From Bacteroidetes bacterium UBA2234 (lineage in GTDB: Bacteria > Bacteroidota > Bacteroidia > NS11-12g > UBA955): DNA of 11,711 nucleotides. The notes beneath the pieces were generated by a model. The model saw only the letters and a list, made by a program, of their open reading frames with translations. It was not told the origin of the DNA and did no database searches. The stretch is from assembly GCA_002347985.1 (NCBI GenBank), contig DDYM01000046.1, positions 34,924-46,634 of the forward strand, in the 5' to 3' direction. This document shows positions 1 through 6,046 of the stretch, one piece after another (positions within the stretch are counted from its first letter, which is position 1; each line of letters opens with the position of its first letter). The translations under genes and the position numbers were made by a program.

Positions 1-464
1 TCAAAAGCGGCCACAGGAATTGATTCTGTGGTTGCAATGACATGGGCATTTGTTGGCAAGGCTGTAATTGTATCGCCATGACTCATCCAAACTTGTGATT
101 CATCGCTTAAGCCTGTCAATAAGGCATTTTTGTGCTCTTTGCGTTGCATCATGGCTCTGCCATATTCGCGGTGATCACTGCGTGAAACAACACCACCAAA
201 CTCTTTGGCCAACATTTGTGCTCCGTAACATACTCCCAACAATGGTCCATGAGCCATCAATCGTTCTAAATCAACGCTGGGCGCGTCCACTTCATTCACC
301 GAGCAAGGACTTCCTGAGAGGATGATTCCTTTGATATCGGAGCTTAATTCTGGAATGTGATTGTACGGGTGGATTTCGCAATAAACGAATAATTCACGCA
401 GTCTGCGTGCGATTAATTGGGTATACTGAGAACCAAAGTCGAGAATGAGGATTTTTTCAGTCAT
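1..464 (-). CDS. guaA: GMP synthase (glutamine-hydrolysing), N-terminal part, cut by window edge
   Basis: This is the N-terminal 154 codons of GMP synthase, which converts XMP to GMP in the cytoplasm using ATP and glutamine, the last step of de novo guanine nucleotide synthesis. Only the class I glutamine amidotransferase domain is visible. It opens with the typical ILILDFGSQYTQLIARR (residues 5-21). The oxyanion-strand segment GIILSGSP follows at about 46-53, and the nucleophile elbow GVCYGAQ has catalytic Cys79. The SHGD segment of the same domain is also present near residue 130. The catalytic His/Glu pair, the ATP pyrophosphatase domain and the dimerisation domain lie beyond position 1. 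The ATG at 464-462 immediately precedes the conserved start, so the start is secure. The gene reads in the same direction as cinA, 68 bp downstream of it, and has its own -7-like element. Identification rests on family motifs. Only the truncation limits certainty. Confidence 0.95.
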   Translation of the reverse strand, partial: MTEKILILDFGSQYTQLIARRLRELFVYCEIHPYNHIPELSSDIKGIILSGSPCSVNEVDAPSVDLERLMAHGPLLGVCYGAQMLAKEFGGVVSRSDHREYGRAMMQRKEHKNALLTGLSDESQVWMSHGDTITALPTNAHVIATTESIPVAAF

Positions 465-474
465 GAATCTACCA

Positions 475-482
475 CAAAGGTA
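475..482 (-). promoter_or_regulatory. Putative -7 element of the guaA promoter
   Basis: On the minus strand this reads TACCTTTG, a perfect match to the Bacteroidota -7 consensus TAnnTTTG. It ends 10 bp before the guaA ATG, so transcription would start only a few bases upstream of the start codon. A TTTG that could be the -33 element lies 25 bp further upstream, longer than the usual 19-21 bp spacing, so the -33 assignment is weak. The region between cinA and guaA shows no clear terminator, so read-through from cinA is also possible. Confidence 0.5.
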
Positions 483-532
483 CTGAAATTTCCCCGAGTG
501 TACCACTCAAACAGCGCGAATTGGGGCGATGT

Positions 533-1771
533 TTATACCGGGATTGACAGCACTTGTTTCACCATCCAAATGGCTGCGTTGCTGCTTCTTTGGATGATTT
601 GTTCTCGGTTGCCAAATAATCGGAATTTCTTGCATATGGTTTGGGTATCGGTACTAACCGCGATAAAAACCAAGCCAACAGGTTTTTCTTCAGTTCCCCC
701 ATTTGGACCGGCGACTCCGGTGGTAGCGATGGACAATTGGGTATTGAATTTTGCCCTCACGCCTTTTGCCATAGCCAACGCGCAGGGTTCACTCACAGCG
801 CCATGATTTTCAATAATTTGGGGGTCTACACCCAGCTCGGAAATTTTGACATCATTGGCGTAACAGACGATACTGCCTGGGAATACAGATGAAATGCCTG
901 GGGTTTGCATGATTCGGTTCGCTACAAATCCCCCTGTGCAACTTTCGGCAGTGGTAAACGAGATGTTCTCACGAATAAGAAATTCTGCCAAATGGGTTGC
1001 GGGATCCTTATCGCCCAAACAAAAAACGTCGTCCCGAATTTCACTCAACAATTTGTCGAAATACGAATCGATAATCAGCTCCTGTTTTGAGTTTGCTTTT
1101 TGCGATAACCTGAGTTTTACCATGTTGAAATTGGGTAAATAGGCCAGACTCAATGCGGGTGGGAGAGACTTTTCAAATTTTTCCAAATCCCTTGAAAGTA
1201 AACTTTCTGCTTTTTGGAGTGTAACCAAGGTTCGATGTTCTACAATCGGCAACTCTAATGTTGATTTCAGCTTGGGAATGACACGTTCTTCAATCAAATG
1301 ATACACTTCCACCGGAACACCCGGCAGTGAAATAACGATTTGATTTTTTTCGTGAAACCACATTCCAGGGGCTGTTCCCACTTCATTGTGAAGGGTTTCA
1401 CAGGCCTGTGGTAAATCCGCTTGTACCAAGTTTGTGTCTAACAGCTGACGTCCTCGTTGGGCAAAGATTTTTTCTAGGTGTTCAACCACGGAATTGTCTC
1501 GTCGTATGCCACAATTGAAATATGTACACAGTGTTTTTTTTGTAATGTCGTCTTTGGTTGGGCCCAATCCGCCAGTGATAATTAGGAGGTTGCAACGGGA
1601 TTGTGACTCGGCGATAGCCGTCAGAATCGCAGATTCATTGTCGCTTATTGCCGTTTTTCTGGAAATTGAAATGCCAATACTTCCCAGCTTTTGTCCTAGA
1701 TAGGCGCTATTGGTATCCACGGTTTGGCCGATTAAAAGTTCATCGCCGATGGTAATAATTTCTGCCTCCAT
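533..1771 (-). CDS. cinA: CinA family protein: MoCF-like domain plus nicotinamide-nucleotide (NMN) deamidase domain
   Basis: This is a 412-residue two-domain CinA protein. The N-terminal half is a MoCF/MoeA-like domain, with GDELLIGQ near residue 9 and TGGLGPTKDD at about 66-75. In the family this half has been linked to ADP-ribose pyrophosphatase activity. The C-terminal half is the PncC/YgaD-type deamidase that turns NMN into nicotinic acid mononucleotide in the pyridine nucleotide cycle. It carries AESCTGG at about 275-281 and TGVAGPNGGTEEKPVG at about 351-366. The length is normal for full CinA. I chose the ATG at 1771, which begins MEAEIITIGDELL like the family. Starting 16 codons earlier at 1819 would run into the divergent rnhA gene and add non-conserved residues. 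The name recalls competence induction, but nothing here points to a role in transformation. The gene is divergent from rnhA and upstream of guaA. Confidence 0.95.
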   Translation of the reverse strand: MEAEIITIGDELLIGQTVDTNSAYLGQKLGSIGISISRKTAISDNESAILTAIAESQSRCNLLIITGGLGPTKDDITKKTLCTYFNCGIRRDNSVVEHLEKIFAQRGRQLLDTNLVQADLPQACETLHNEVGTAPGMWFHEKNQIVISLPGVPVEVYHLIEERVIPKLKSTLELPIVEHRTLVTLQKAESLLSRDLEKFEKSLPPALSLAYLPNFNMVKLRLSQKANSKQELIIDSYFDKLLSEIRDDVFCLGDKDPATHLAEFLIRENISFTTAESCTGGFVANRIMQTPGISSVFPGSIVCYANDVKISELGVDPQIIENHGAVSEPCALAMAKGVRAKFNTQLSIATTGVAGPNGGTEEKPVGLVFIAVSTDTQTICKKFRLFGNREQIIQRSSNAAIWMVKQVLSIPV

Positions 1772-1775
1772 GGTG

Positions 1776-1783
1776 CAAAAATA
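1776..1783 (-). promoter_or_regulatory. Putative -7 element of the cinA promoter
   Basis: The minus strand reads TATTTTTG, a match to TAnnTTTG, ending just 4 bp before the cinA ATG at 1771. If it is used, transcription would begin at or within a base or two of the start codon. No good -33 TTG is visible at the expected spacing. The element is T-rich, so a chance match is possible. Confidence 0.4.
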
Positions 1784-1794
1784 CATGTCGTCCA

Positions 1795-1802
1795 TAACTT
1801 TG
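1795..1802 (+). promoter_or_regulatory. Putative -7 element of the rnhA promoter
   Basis: TAACTTTG is a perfect TAnnTTTG match ending 4 bp before the rnhA GTG at 1807. A weak -33-like GGTG (1772-1775) lies 19 bp upstream. The TAA of this element is also the in-frame stop that prevents any earlier rnhA start, so promoter, stop and start are packed within about 13 bp. Confidence 0.5.
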
Positions 1803-1806
1803 TTGT

Positions 1807-2301
1807 GTGGAGTTGCCAATTATAATTTATACAGACGGTGCGGCATTGGGGAATCCCGGACCAGGAGGATATGGCGCCGTTTTGATGCATGCGCAATATC
1901 GAAAAGAACTCTCGGGTGGATTTCGCAGAACTACAAACAACCGCATGGAATTGTTGGCTGTAATTATGGCACTAAAGCACATCAAATCCCCTGGCCTGTC
2001 GATACAAGTGTACACCGATAGCAAATACGTGTGCGATGCCATTGAGAAAAAATGGCTGTTTGGATGGAAAGCCAAGGGTTGGAAAAAGGTAAAGAATGTT
2101 GATTTATGGCAAGCGTTTTTGCCTTTGTACGAGGAATATAAGCCCAAGTTTTATTGGGTAAAGGGCCACGCTGGAATCAAGGAAAATGAACGATGCGATG
2201 TTTTGGCTACCACCGCTGCACAAATGGGTCCAACCGATGTGGATGTGAATTACGAAAAATATGAATCCGATCAAGCAAACGGATTGGGATTAGATATTTA
2301 G
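1807..2301 (+). CDS. rnhA: Ribonuclease HI
   Basis: This is a 164-residue ribonuclease HI, which cuts the RNA strand of RNA-DNA hybrids and so removes R-loops and lagging-strand primers in the cytoplasm. All catalytic positions can be seen: Asp10 in YTDGA, Glu48 in NNRMEL, Asp71 in YTDSKY, His121 in VKGHAG and Asp131 in ERCD. The basic handle region (KKWLFGWKAKGWKK, about 81-94) is also present, as in the E. coli type. The length is close to the usual 150-160 with a short acidic tail. The start must be non-ATG. There is an in-frame TAA at 1795-1797 and no ATG before the conserved core. GTG at 1807 fits best, and TTG at 1813 is the only alternative. The gene is divergent from cinA, and its last 12 bp overlap the end of recN on the other strand. 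Confidence 0.96.
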   Translation: MELPIIIYTDGAALGNPGPGGYGAVLMHAQYRKELSGGFRRTTNNRMELLAVIMALKHIKSPGLSIQVYTDSKYVCDAIEKKWLFGWKAKGWKKVKNVDLWQAFLPLYEEYKPKFYWVKGHAGIKENERCDVLATTAAQMGPTDVDVNYEKYESDQANGLGLDI

Positions 2302-3948
2302 CAAATCACGGGCATTCAATTTTGCCGCTTCACTCGGGTTTTTGCCACTCAACATTTCCGCCAACGCGTTGATCCTACCTTCGGAATCGAGCGTTTTGAT
2401 TTTGGTTTCGCTGATCGCAGCTTGGTTATCTTTGTAAACAAACAACTGTTGATTACCTGCGGCCGCCACTTGAGGTAGGTGTGTGATTGCAAGTATTTGC
2501 TGCTTTTGACCTTGCTTACGCATTAAATATCCAAGTCGATTCGCTACCTCGCCACTCACACCCGTATCCGCCTCATCATAAATTAGGGTTGGGAGTTGTT
2601 TGAGATCTGCGATTAGAGTACGCAAACAAAAGTTGAGTCGTGAAATTTCACCGCCCGAAGCTACTTTTTCGATGGGCATGGGGGACTGACCTTTATTGGC
2701 ACAGAACAACATGGCTATTTGTGTGTTTCCGGTTTCTGTGAAACTGGATTGCGTTTGTGTGAGCTGAATTTGCATTTGCGCAAAGGGCATCTCCAATTGA
2801 ATGAGCTGGTCAACCACTTCTGAACACAATTTTTCGATGCCAGAATTGCGTTGTTTATGCAGCGCATTGGCCTTATTTTCTCTTTGGGTTTGGAGAAATT
2901 TAACCTTTTCTTGGAGTTCGTTGATTTTCTCTTGAAGCAAGGTTTCTCCCTCTTGTTCTGTTTGAAGAGATGTCAGTTTTTGAAGTAATTCCTCGGATGA
3001 ATTGACATTGTGTTTGCGAAACAGCAATTGCAGTTGGGAATATCTTTCATTGGCCTGATGAAGTTTTTCGGGATTGCTTTCGATGCCATTGGCAACTGAT
3101 CTAAGATCTCGAGCGAGTTCTTTTGCATCCACGGCTAGCGAGTTAAATCTCTCATAAATGCCACCCAAGTCTGCGTTGATTGTAGAGAATCCTTTCATCT
3201 CCGCTTTTACAGTGTTGAGCTGATCCACGATTGAATTTTCAGCGCCATCCATCGCTAGGTCGATTTTGGCGAACAGGTCCTCCAAATCCGTGGCCTGACT
3301 CAATAAAGCAATATCGTTTTCTAAATCGTTTTCTTCGTTGATTTTCGGGTTGAATTCTTCAAGTTCGCTTCTTAAAAACCCATTGTATTCAGTGTCTTGG
3401 GTGATTTTGGAGAGTTTTTCTGATGCGGCTTTGAGTTCTATGGCAACATTTTGATGCTCGTAAAACGTAATTTGATAATCCTTTAGTAAGTCGGCGCAAT
3501 TGCAATAGGCATCAAGTAATTTTAGTTGCTCATTGGATTGGGTTACCAGTAGACCGGTATGCTGTGAGTGGATTTCTAACAGTTGCTGTCCTAACCATTT
3601 CAATTCTGAAACAGTGACTTGGGATTCGTTGATAAAAGAACGTGTTTTGCCGTTCGGACTCCATTCACGTCTCACGGTACAGTGGTTGTTGAAGTCGATG
3701 TCTTTTTCCTCGAAATCTGATTGCAATTGGAGTTTCGACAAATCGAACGAGGCCTCGAGAATACATTTCTGGGAGGGGTCTAAAATCGCGGAACTATCGG
3801 ACCTTTCACCCATAATTAGTCCAATGGCACCCAATAAAATACTTTTACCAGCACCTGTTTCACCGGTGATGGATGTAAAACCATCTTGAAATTCAATATC
3901 AAGGTCTTTGATTAATGCGTAGTTCTTGATATTTAGATGTGTTATCAT
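2290..3948 (-). CDS. recN: DNA repair protein RecN (SMC-like ATPase)
   Basis: This is a 552-residue RecN, a cytoplasmic SMC-family ATPase that acts with RecA at double-strand breaks. The Walker A box GETGAGKS is at 29-36, within an N-terminal head that opens MITHLNIKNYALI as in other RecN proteins. A long Glu/Lys/Gln-rich central region (about 150-370) should form the antiparallel coiled coil. The C-terminal head holds the ABC signature VASGGEISRL (about 429-438), Walker B TLIYDEADTG (about 454-463) with catalytic Glu, and the ITHLPQVAA switch (about 488-496). The length matches the family. The ATG at 3948 fits the conserved start. The gene begins 25 bp after the pfkA stop with no terminator or clear promoter between, so co-transcription with pfkA is likely. 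Its 3' end overlaps convergent rnhA. I saw no LexA-box-like palindrome at its start. Confidence 0.96.
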   Translation of the reverse strand: MITHLNIKNYALIKDLDIEFQDGFTSITGETGAGKSILLGAIGLIMGERSDSSAILDPSQKCILEASFDLSKLQLQSDFEEKDIDFNNHCTVRREWSPNGKTRSFINESQVTVSELKWLGQQLLEIHSQHTGLLVTQSNEQLKLLDAYCNCADLLKDYQITFYEHQNVAIELKAASEKLSKITQDTEYNGFLRSELEEFNPKINEENDLENDIALLSQATDLEDLFAKIDLAMDGAENSIVDQLNTVKAEMKGFSTINADLGGIYERFNSLAVDAKELARDLRSVANGIESNPEKLHQANERYSQLQLLFRKHNVNSSEELLQKLTSLQTEQEGETLLQEKINELQEKVKFLQTQRENKANALHKQRNSGIEKLCSEVVDQLIQLEMPFAQMQIQLTQTQSSFTETGNTQIAMLFCANKGQSPMPIEKVASGGEISRLNFCLRTLIADLKQLPTLIYDEADTGVSGEVANRLGYLMRKQGQKQQILAITHLPQVAAAGNQQLFVYKDNQAAISETKIKTLDSEGRINALAEMLSGKNPSEAAKLNARDLLNI

Positions 3949-3973
3949 TCTAATGGAATTAGTTGGGGTTGGG

Positions 3974-4942
3974 TTATCGGGTAATGATCGTATTTAGTAC
4001 CCACAAGTTGTCATGGATATCTTTTTTATGATCTATCGCTTCTTGAAACGATGTAAATTTAATTTGGTTGTCTACAACGCCAACGGCTTCATTTTTTCGA
4101 CCATCGATGAGCGCTTTGACGGCATGTGCTCCCAAGCGGGATGCTAGAATTCTATCGTTTGCGGTTGGCCGACCTCCGCGTTGTACGTGGCCCAGTACTG
4201 TAACTCTGCAATCGGTTTCGGGGTATATGGCTTGAAATCGTTTTGAGATATCATAGGCGCGGCCTTCTTCTTCGCCTTCGGCTACCACAAAAATGCTAAA
4301 CTCCTTTTTGCGTGCTTTGGATTCGTAGAGTTGAACGATATCATCAAATTCGTTTCCGCGTTCAGGGATGAAAATTCCCTCTGCTCCGCCTGCAATGCCC
4401 GATAGGAGAGCGATATGTCCGGAATGCCTACCCATCACTTCCACAAAAAAGATTCTATTGTGTGCATCGGCGGTGTCTCTGATTTTGTCGATGGCTTCCA
4501 TCGCTGTGTTGATGGCAGTATCGTAACCAATGGTTGCATCAGTTCCCCATAGGTCATTGTCGATCGTGCCGGGGCAACCCATACTTGGAATACCAAATTC
4601 CTTTTCAAAAATCATAGCACCCGTATATGTTCCATTTCCGCCAATGCAGACGATACCTTCAATGCCCAGGTTTACCAGGTTTTGATGGGCTTTTTTACGT
4701 CCTTCAGGTGTCATGAAGTCCATACTTCTGGCAGTTTTCAAAATGGTGCCTCCCATTTGAATGATGTTTGCCACACTGCTGGTTGTCATGGGGTGGATTT
4801 CATTTTCAATCAATCCTTGGTAACCACGGTGTATGCCATAGACTTCCAAATTGTAATGGGCGCAAGCACGAATGACAGAGCGGATACAGGCATTCATGCC
4901 TGGGGCATCGCCGCCGGATGTGAGAACTGCTATCTTTTTCAC
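3974..4942 (-). CDS. pfkA: 6-phosphofructokinase (ATP-type PFK-A family)
   Basis: This is a 322-residue 6-phosphofructokinase, which phosphorylates fructose-6-phosphate to fructose-1,6-bisphosphate, the committed step of glycolysis. Visible motifs are the ATP-site LTSGGDAPGMNA (7-18), the catalytic PGTIDND (124-130, general base Asp128), substrate-binding MGRHSG (170-175) and GHVQRGG (251-257). Arg21 and Arg25, effector-site residues in the E. coli enzyme, are present. The residue after position 103 is Gly, which in this family favours ATP over pyrophosphate. Position 103 itself is Asn (GGNGTYTG), where E. coli has the Mg-binding Asp; see findings. The start is GTG at 4942: an in-frame TAA lies two codons upstream, and the conserved KKIAVLTSGG follows directly. 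It leads a probable pfkA-recN transcript. Confidence 0.95.
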   Translation of the reverse strand: MKKIAVLTSGGDAPGMNACIRSVIRACAHYNLEVYGIHRGYQGLIENEIHPMTTSSVANIIQMGGTILKTARSMDFMTPEGRKKAHQNLVNLGIEGIVCIGGNGTYTGAMIFEKEFGIPSMGCPGTIDNDLWGTDATIGYDTAINTAMEAIDKIRDTADAHNRIFFVEVMGRHSGHIALLSGIAGGAEGIFIPERGNEFDDIVQLYESKARKKEFSIFVVAEGEEEGRAYDISKRFQAIYPETDCRVTVLGHVQRGGRPTANDRILASRLGAHAVKALIDGRKNEAVGVVDNQIKFTSFQEAIDHKKDIHDNLWVLNTIITR

Positions 4943-4948
4943 GATTTA

Positions 4949-4955
4949 CAAAATA
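4949..4955 (-). promoter_or_regulatory. Weak -7-like element before pfkA
   Basis: The minus strand reads TATTTTG, one base shorter than the TAnnTTTG consensus, and ends 6 bp before the pfkA GTG. No -33 element is evident. It is reported because its position mirrors the start-proximal elements of guaA, cinA and rnhA. Taken alone it is weak. Confidence 0.25.
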
Positions 4956-4983
4956 CGACAAAAATTCGTTGCGATTATTAACA

Positions 4984-5009
4984 AAAAACCCCGCGAATGC
5001 GGGGTTTTT
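4984..5009 (-). terminator. Bidirectional intrinsic terminator of the lipoprotein gene
   Basis: A perfect hairpin with GC core CCCCGC/GCGGGG and a GAAT loop, extended by A5 on one side and T5 on the other, gives an 11-bp stem. It sits 26 bp beyond the stop of the lipoprotein gene (minus strand) and upstream of pfkA, so it separates the two transcription units. The A- and T-tracts on both sides make it able to act on either strand. Confidence 0.9.
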
Positions 5010-5035
5010 GCAAAAGTTAAGCGTTTATTTTTTGA

Positions 5036-5887
5036 TTAGTTATCAATCTTCTTGTAGCTAAACTCAACGTAGTCGTTGTGATTGCCAATCGCAGGCAAAT
5101 CCTGAATCTTGGTTACTTTCACTATATAAAGGTTAAAAGGCAAGTCTTGACCTGTCTTTACCAAATACACATCACCAACGGCCAATACATCTGTTTGAGC
5201 CGTTGCAGTTGCGCTATTGGCTTTCCACAAATTGTATAGGTAGGTAGTAGTGTTTGCATTTGTGAAATCGTTTCCAGTCACTTTTACAAATTTGCCTTGG
5301 TTGTCAGAACCCCAAATTTTAGAGAACTGAGGCATAGCGCTGGTTGTCATATCCATCAAATCTTTTGTAGTTGCAGAGGCGTTTTTTTGCAAACCAACTC
5401 CTTTATTCAAATCGTAAGCGACATCAAATCCAGTGTTGTTCGCATTGTAAACCGACTGCGTTTGGAAACCCAATAAAGGAGCAGTAGGAGGAATAACAGA
5501 AATTTTAATGCTCTTTGTGCTAGACTGACCGTTGGCATCTTTTGCAGTGAAGTTGAAAACAACTACATCGTCAACGCTACCAGCCAAACGGGTTTTCACG
5601 ATGCAATTTACCGCGTTACCAGAAACTGAAGAGTCAAAGAAAGTTTTTGAAGCAGCACCATTGATAGAGTAGTTCGCGCTGATGCCAGACAAGTTACCTG
5701 AACCAGAGGTTGCAGAGATACTGAACGACAACAATGAATCACTCATTACAGAGATGTCGCCACTCACGTACTGTGCTCCAGAATTTAAAGAAATACTTGG
5801 TTTGGGATCTTTGCTATCGCCACCGCAAGAGCCAAAAAAGGCTGCAACGGGAAGAGCAAGGGCTAAAAGTAGATGTTTGATTTTCAT
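5036..5887 (-). CDS. Putative surface or periplasmic lipoprotein with Ig-like region, function unknown
   Basis: This is a 283-residue predicted lipoprotein. The signal peptide has basic residues (MKIKH), a hydrophobic stretch (6-18) and a lipobox ending FGSC, with lipidated Cys21 followed by GGDSKDPKPS. The mature protein is rich in Ser, Thr, Asn and Gly. Residues about 30-132 look like an Ig/cadherin-type beta domain ending in a strand (KSIKISVIP). Residues about 137-283 form a second beta-rich part that I do not recognise. I chose the ATG at 5887. The next in-frame start, a TTG at 5908, lies inside the predicted -7 element and cannot be on the message. The gene is monocistronic, with its own promoter and terminator, and diverges from lon. 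I do not know the function. The acidic residue after Cys may favour export to the surface, but that is inference. Confidence 0.8.
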   Translation of the reverse strand: MKIKHLLLALALPVAAFFGSCGGDSKDPKPSISLNSGAQYVSGDISVMSDSLLSFSISATSGSGNLSGISANYSINGAASKTFFDSSVSGNAVNCIVKTRLAGSVDDVVVFNFTAKDANGQSSTKSIKISVIPPTAPLLGFQTQSVYNANNTGFDVAYDLNKGVGLQKNASATTKDLMDMTTSAMPQFSKIWGSDNQGKFVKVTGNDFTNANTTTYLYNLWKANSATATAQTDVLAVGDVYLVKTGQDLPFNLYIVKVTKIQDLPAIGNHNDYVEFSYKKIDN

Positions 5888-5905
5888 ATTTTTTTGTTTG
5901 TTACG

Positions 5906-5936
5906 CAAATTTCAAGAAAAATCGGAATTTTCCAAG
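5906..5936 (-). promoter_or_regulatory. Promoter of the lipoprotein gene (-33 CTTG, 19-bp spacer, -7 GAAATTTG)
   Basis: On the minus strand, CTTG (5936-5933) is followed by a 19-bp spacer and GAAATTTG (5913-5906). This is one mismatch from TAnnTTTG and has the standard Bacteroidota spacing. Transcription would start near 5900, leaving an A-rich leader of about 13 bases before the ATG at 5887. A-rich leaders are typical of translation starts in this phylum, where Shine-Dalgarno sites are rare. Confidence 0.6.
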
Positions 5937-5938
5937 AA

Positions 5939-5960
5939 GAATTGAATGTATTTTCAATTC
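5939..5960. promoter_or_regulatory. Perfect inverted repeat between divergent lipoprotein and lon promoters (candidate operator)
   Basis: GAATTGAA (5939-5946) and TTCAATTC (5953-5960) are exact reverse complements separated by 6 bp. The site abuts the -33 element of the lipoprotein promoter and lies 27 bp upstream of the -33 of lon. It is not a CIRCE element. AT-rich inverted repeats occur by chance, so binding by a regulator is inference from symmetry and position. Confidence 0.45.
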
Positions 5961-5987
5961 CCGACAAATTGTCATAGGTTTTGGGGT

Positions 5988-6019
5988 TTTGATTTATTTT
6001 ACGACAATGCCGATATTTG
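5988..6019 (+). promoter_or_regulatory. Promoter of lon (-33 TTTG, 20-bp spacer, -7 GATATTTG)
   Basis: TTTG (5988-5991), a 20-bp spacer and GATATTTG (6012-6019) match the Bacteroidota promoter pattern with one mismatch in the -7 element. Transcription would begin near 6025, giving a leader of about 20 bases. I see no strong Shine-Dalgarno sequence before the ATG at 6047. Confidence 0.6.
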
Positions 6020-6046
6020 GCACAAGCATTGATAAAGTGAGTTGCA

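Noticed and set aside
1772..1819. Longer CinA start 16 codons upstream
   Set aside because: The added residues are not family-like and would overlap the divergent rnhA start. The ATG at 1771 gives the conserved beginning.
1827..2147. An open frame of 106 codons on the minus strand across rnhA
   Set aside because: It overlaps the catalytic core of rnhA on the opposite strand and encodes nothing recognisable.
5888..5908. Longer lipoprotein start (a TTG) seven codons upstream
   Set aside because: It falls inside the -7 promoter element, so it would not be transcribed. The ATG at 5887 gives a normal signal peptide.
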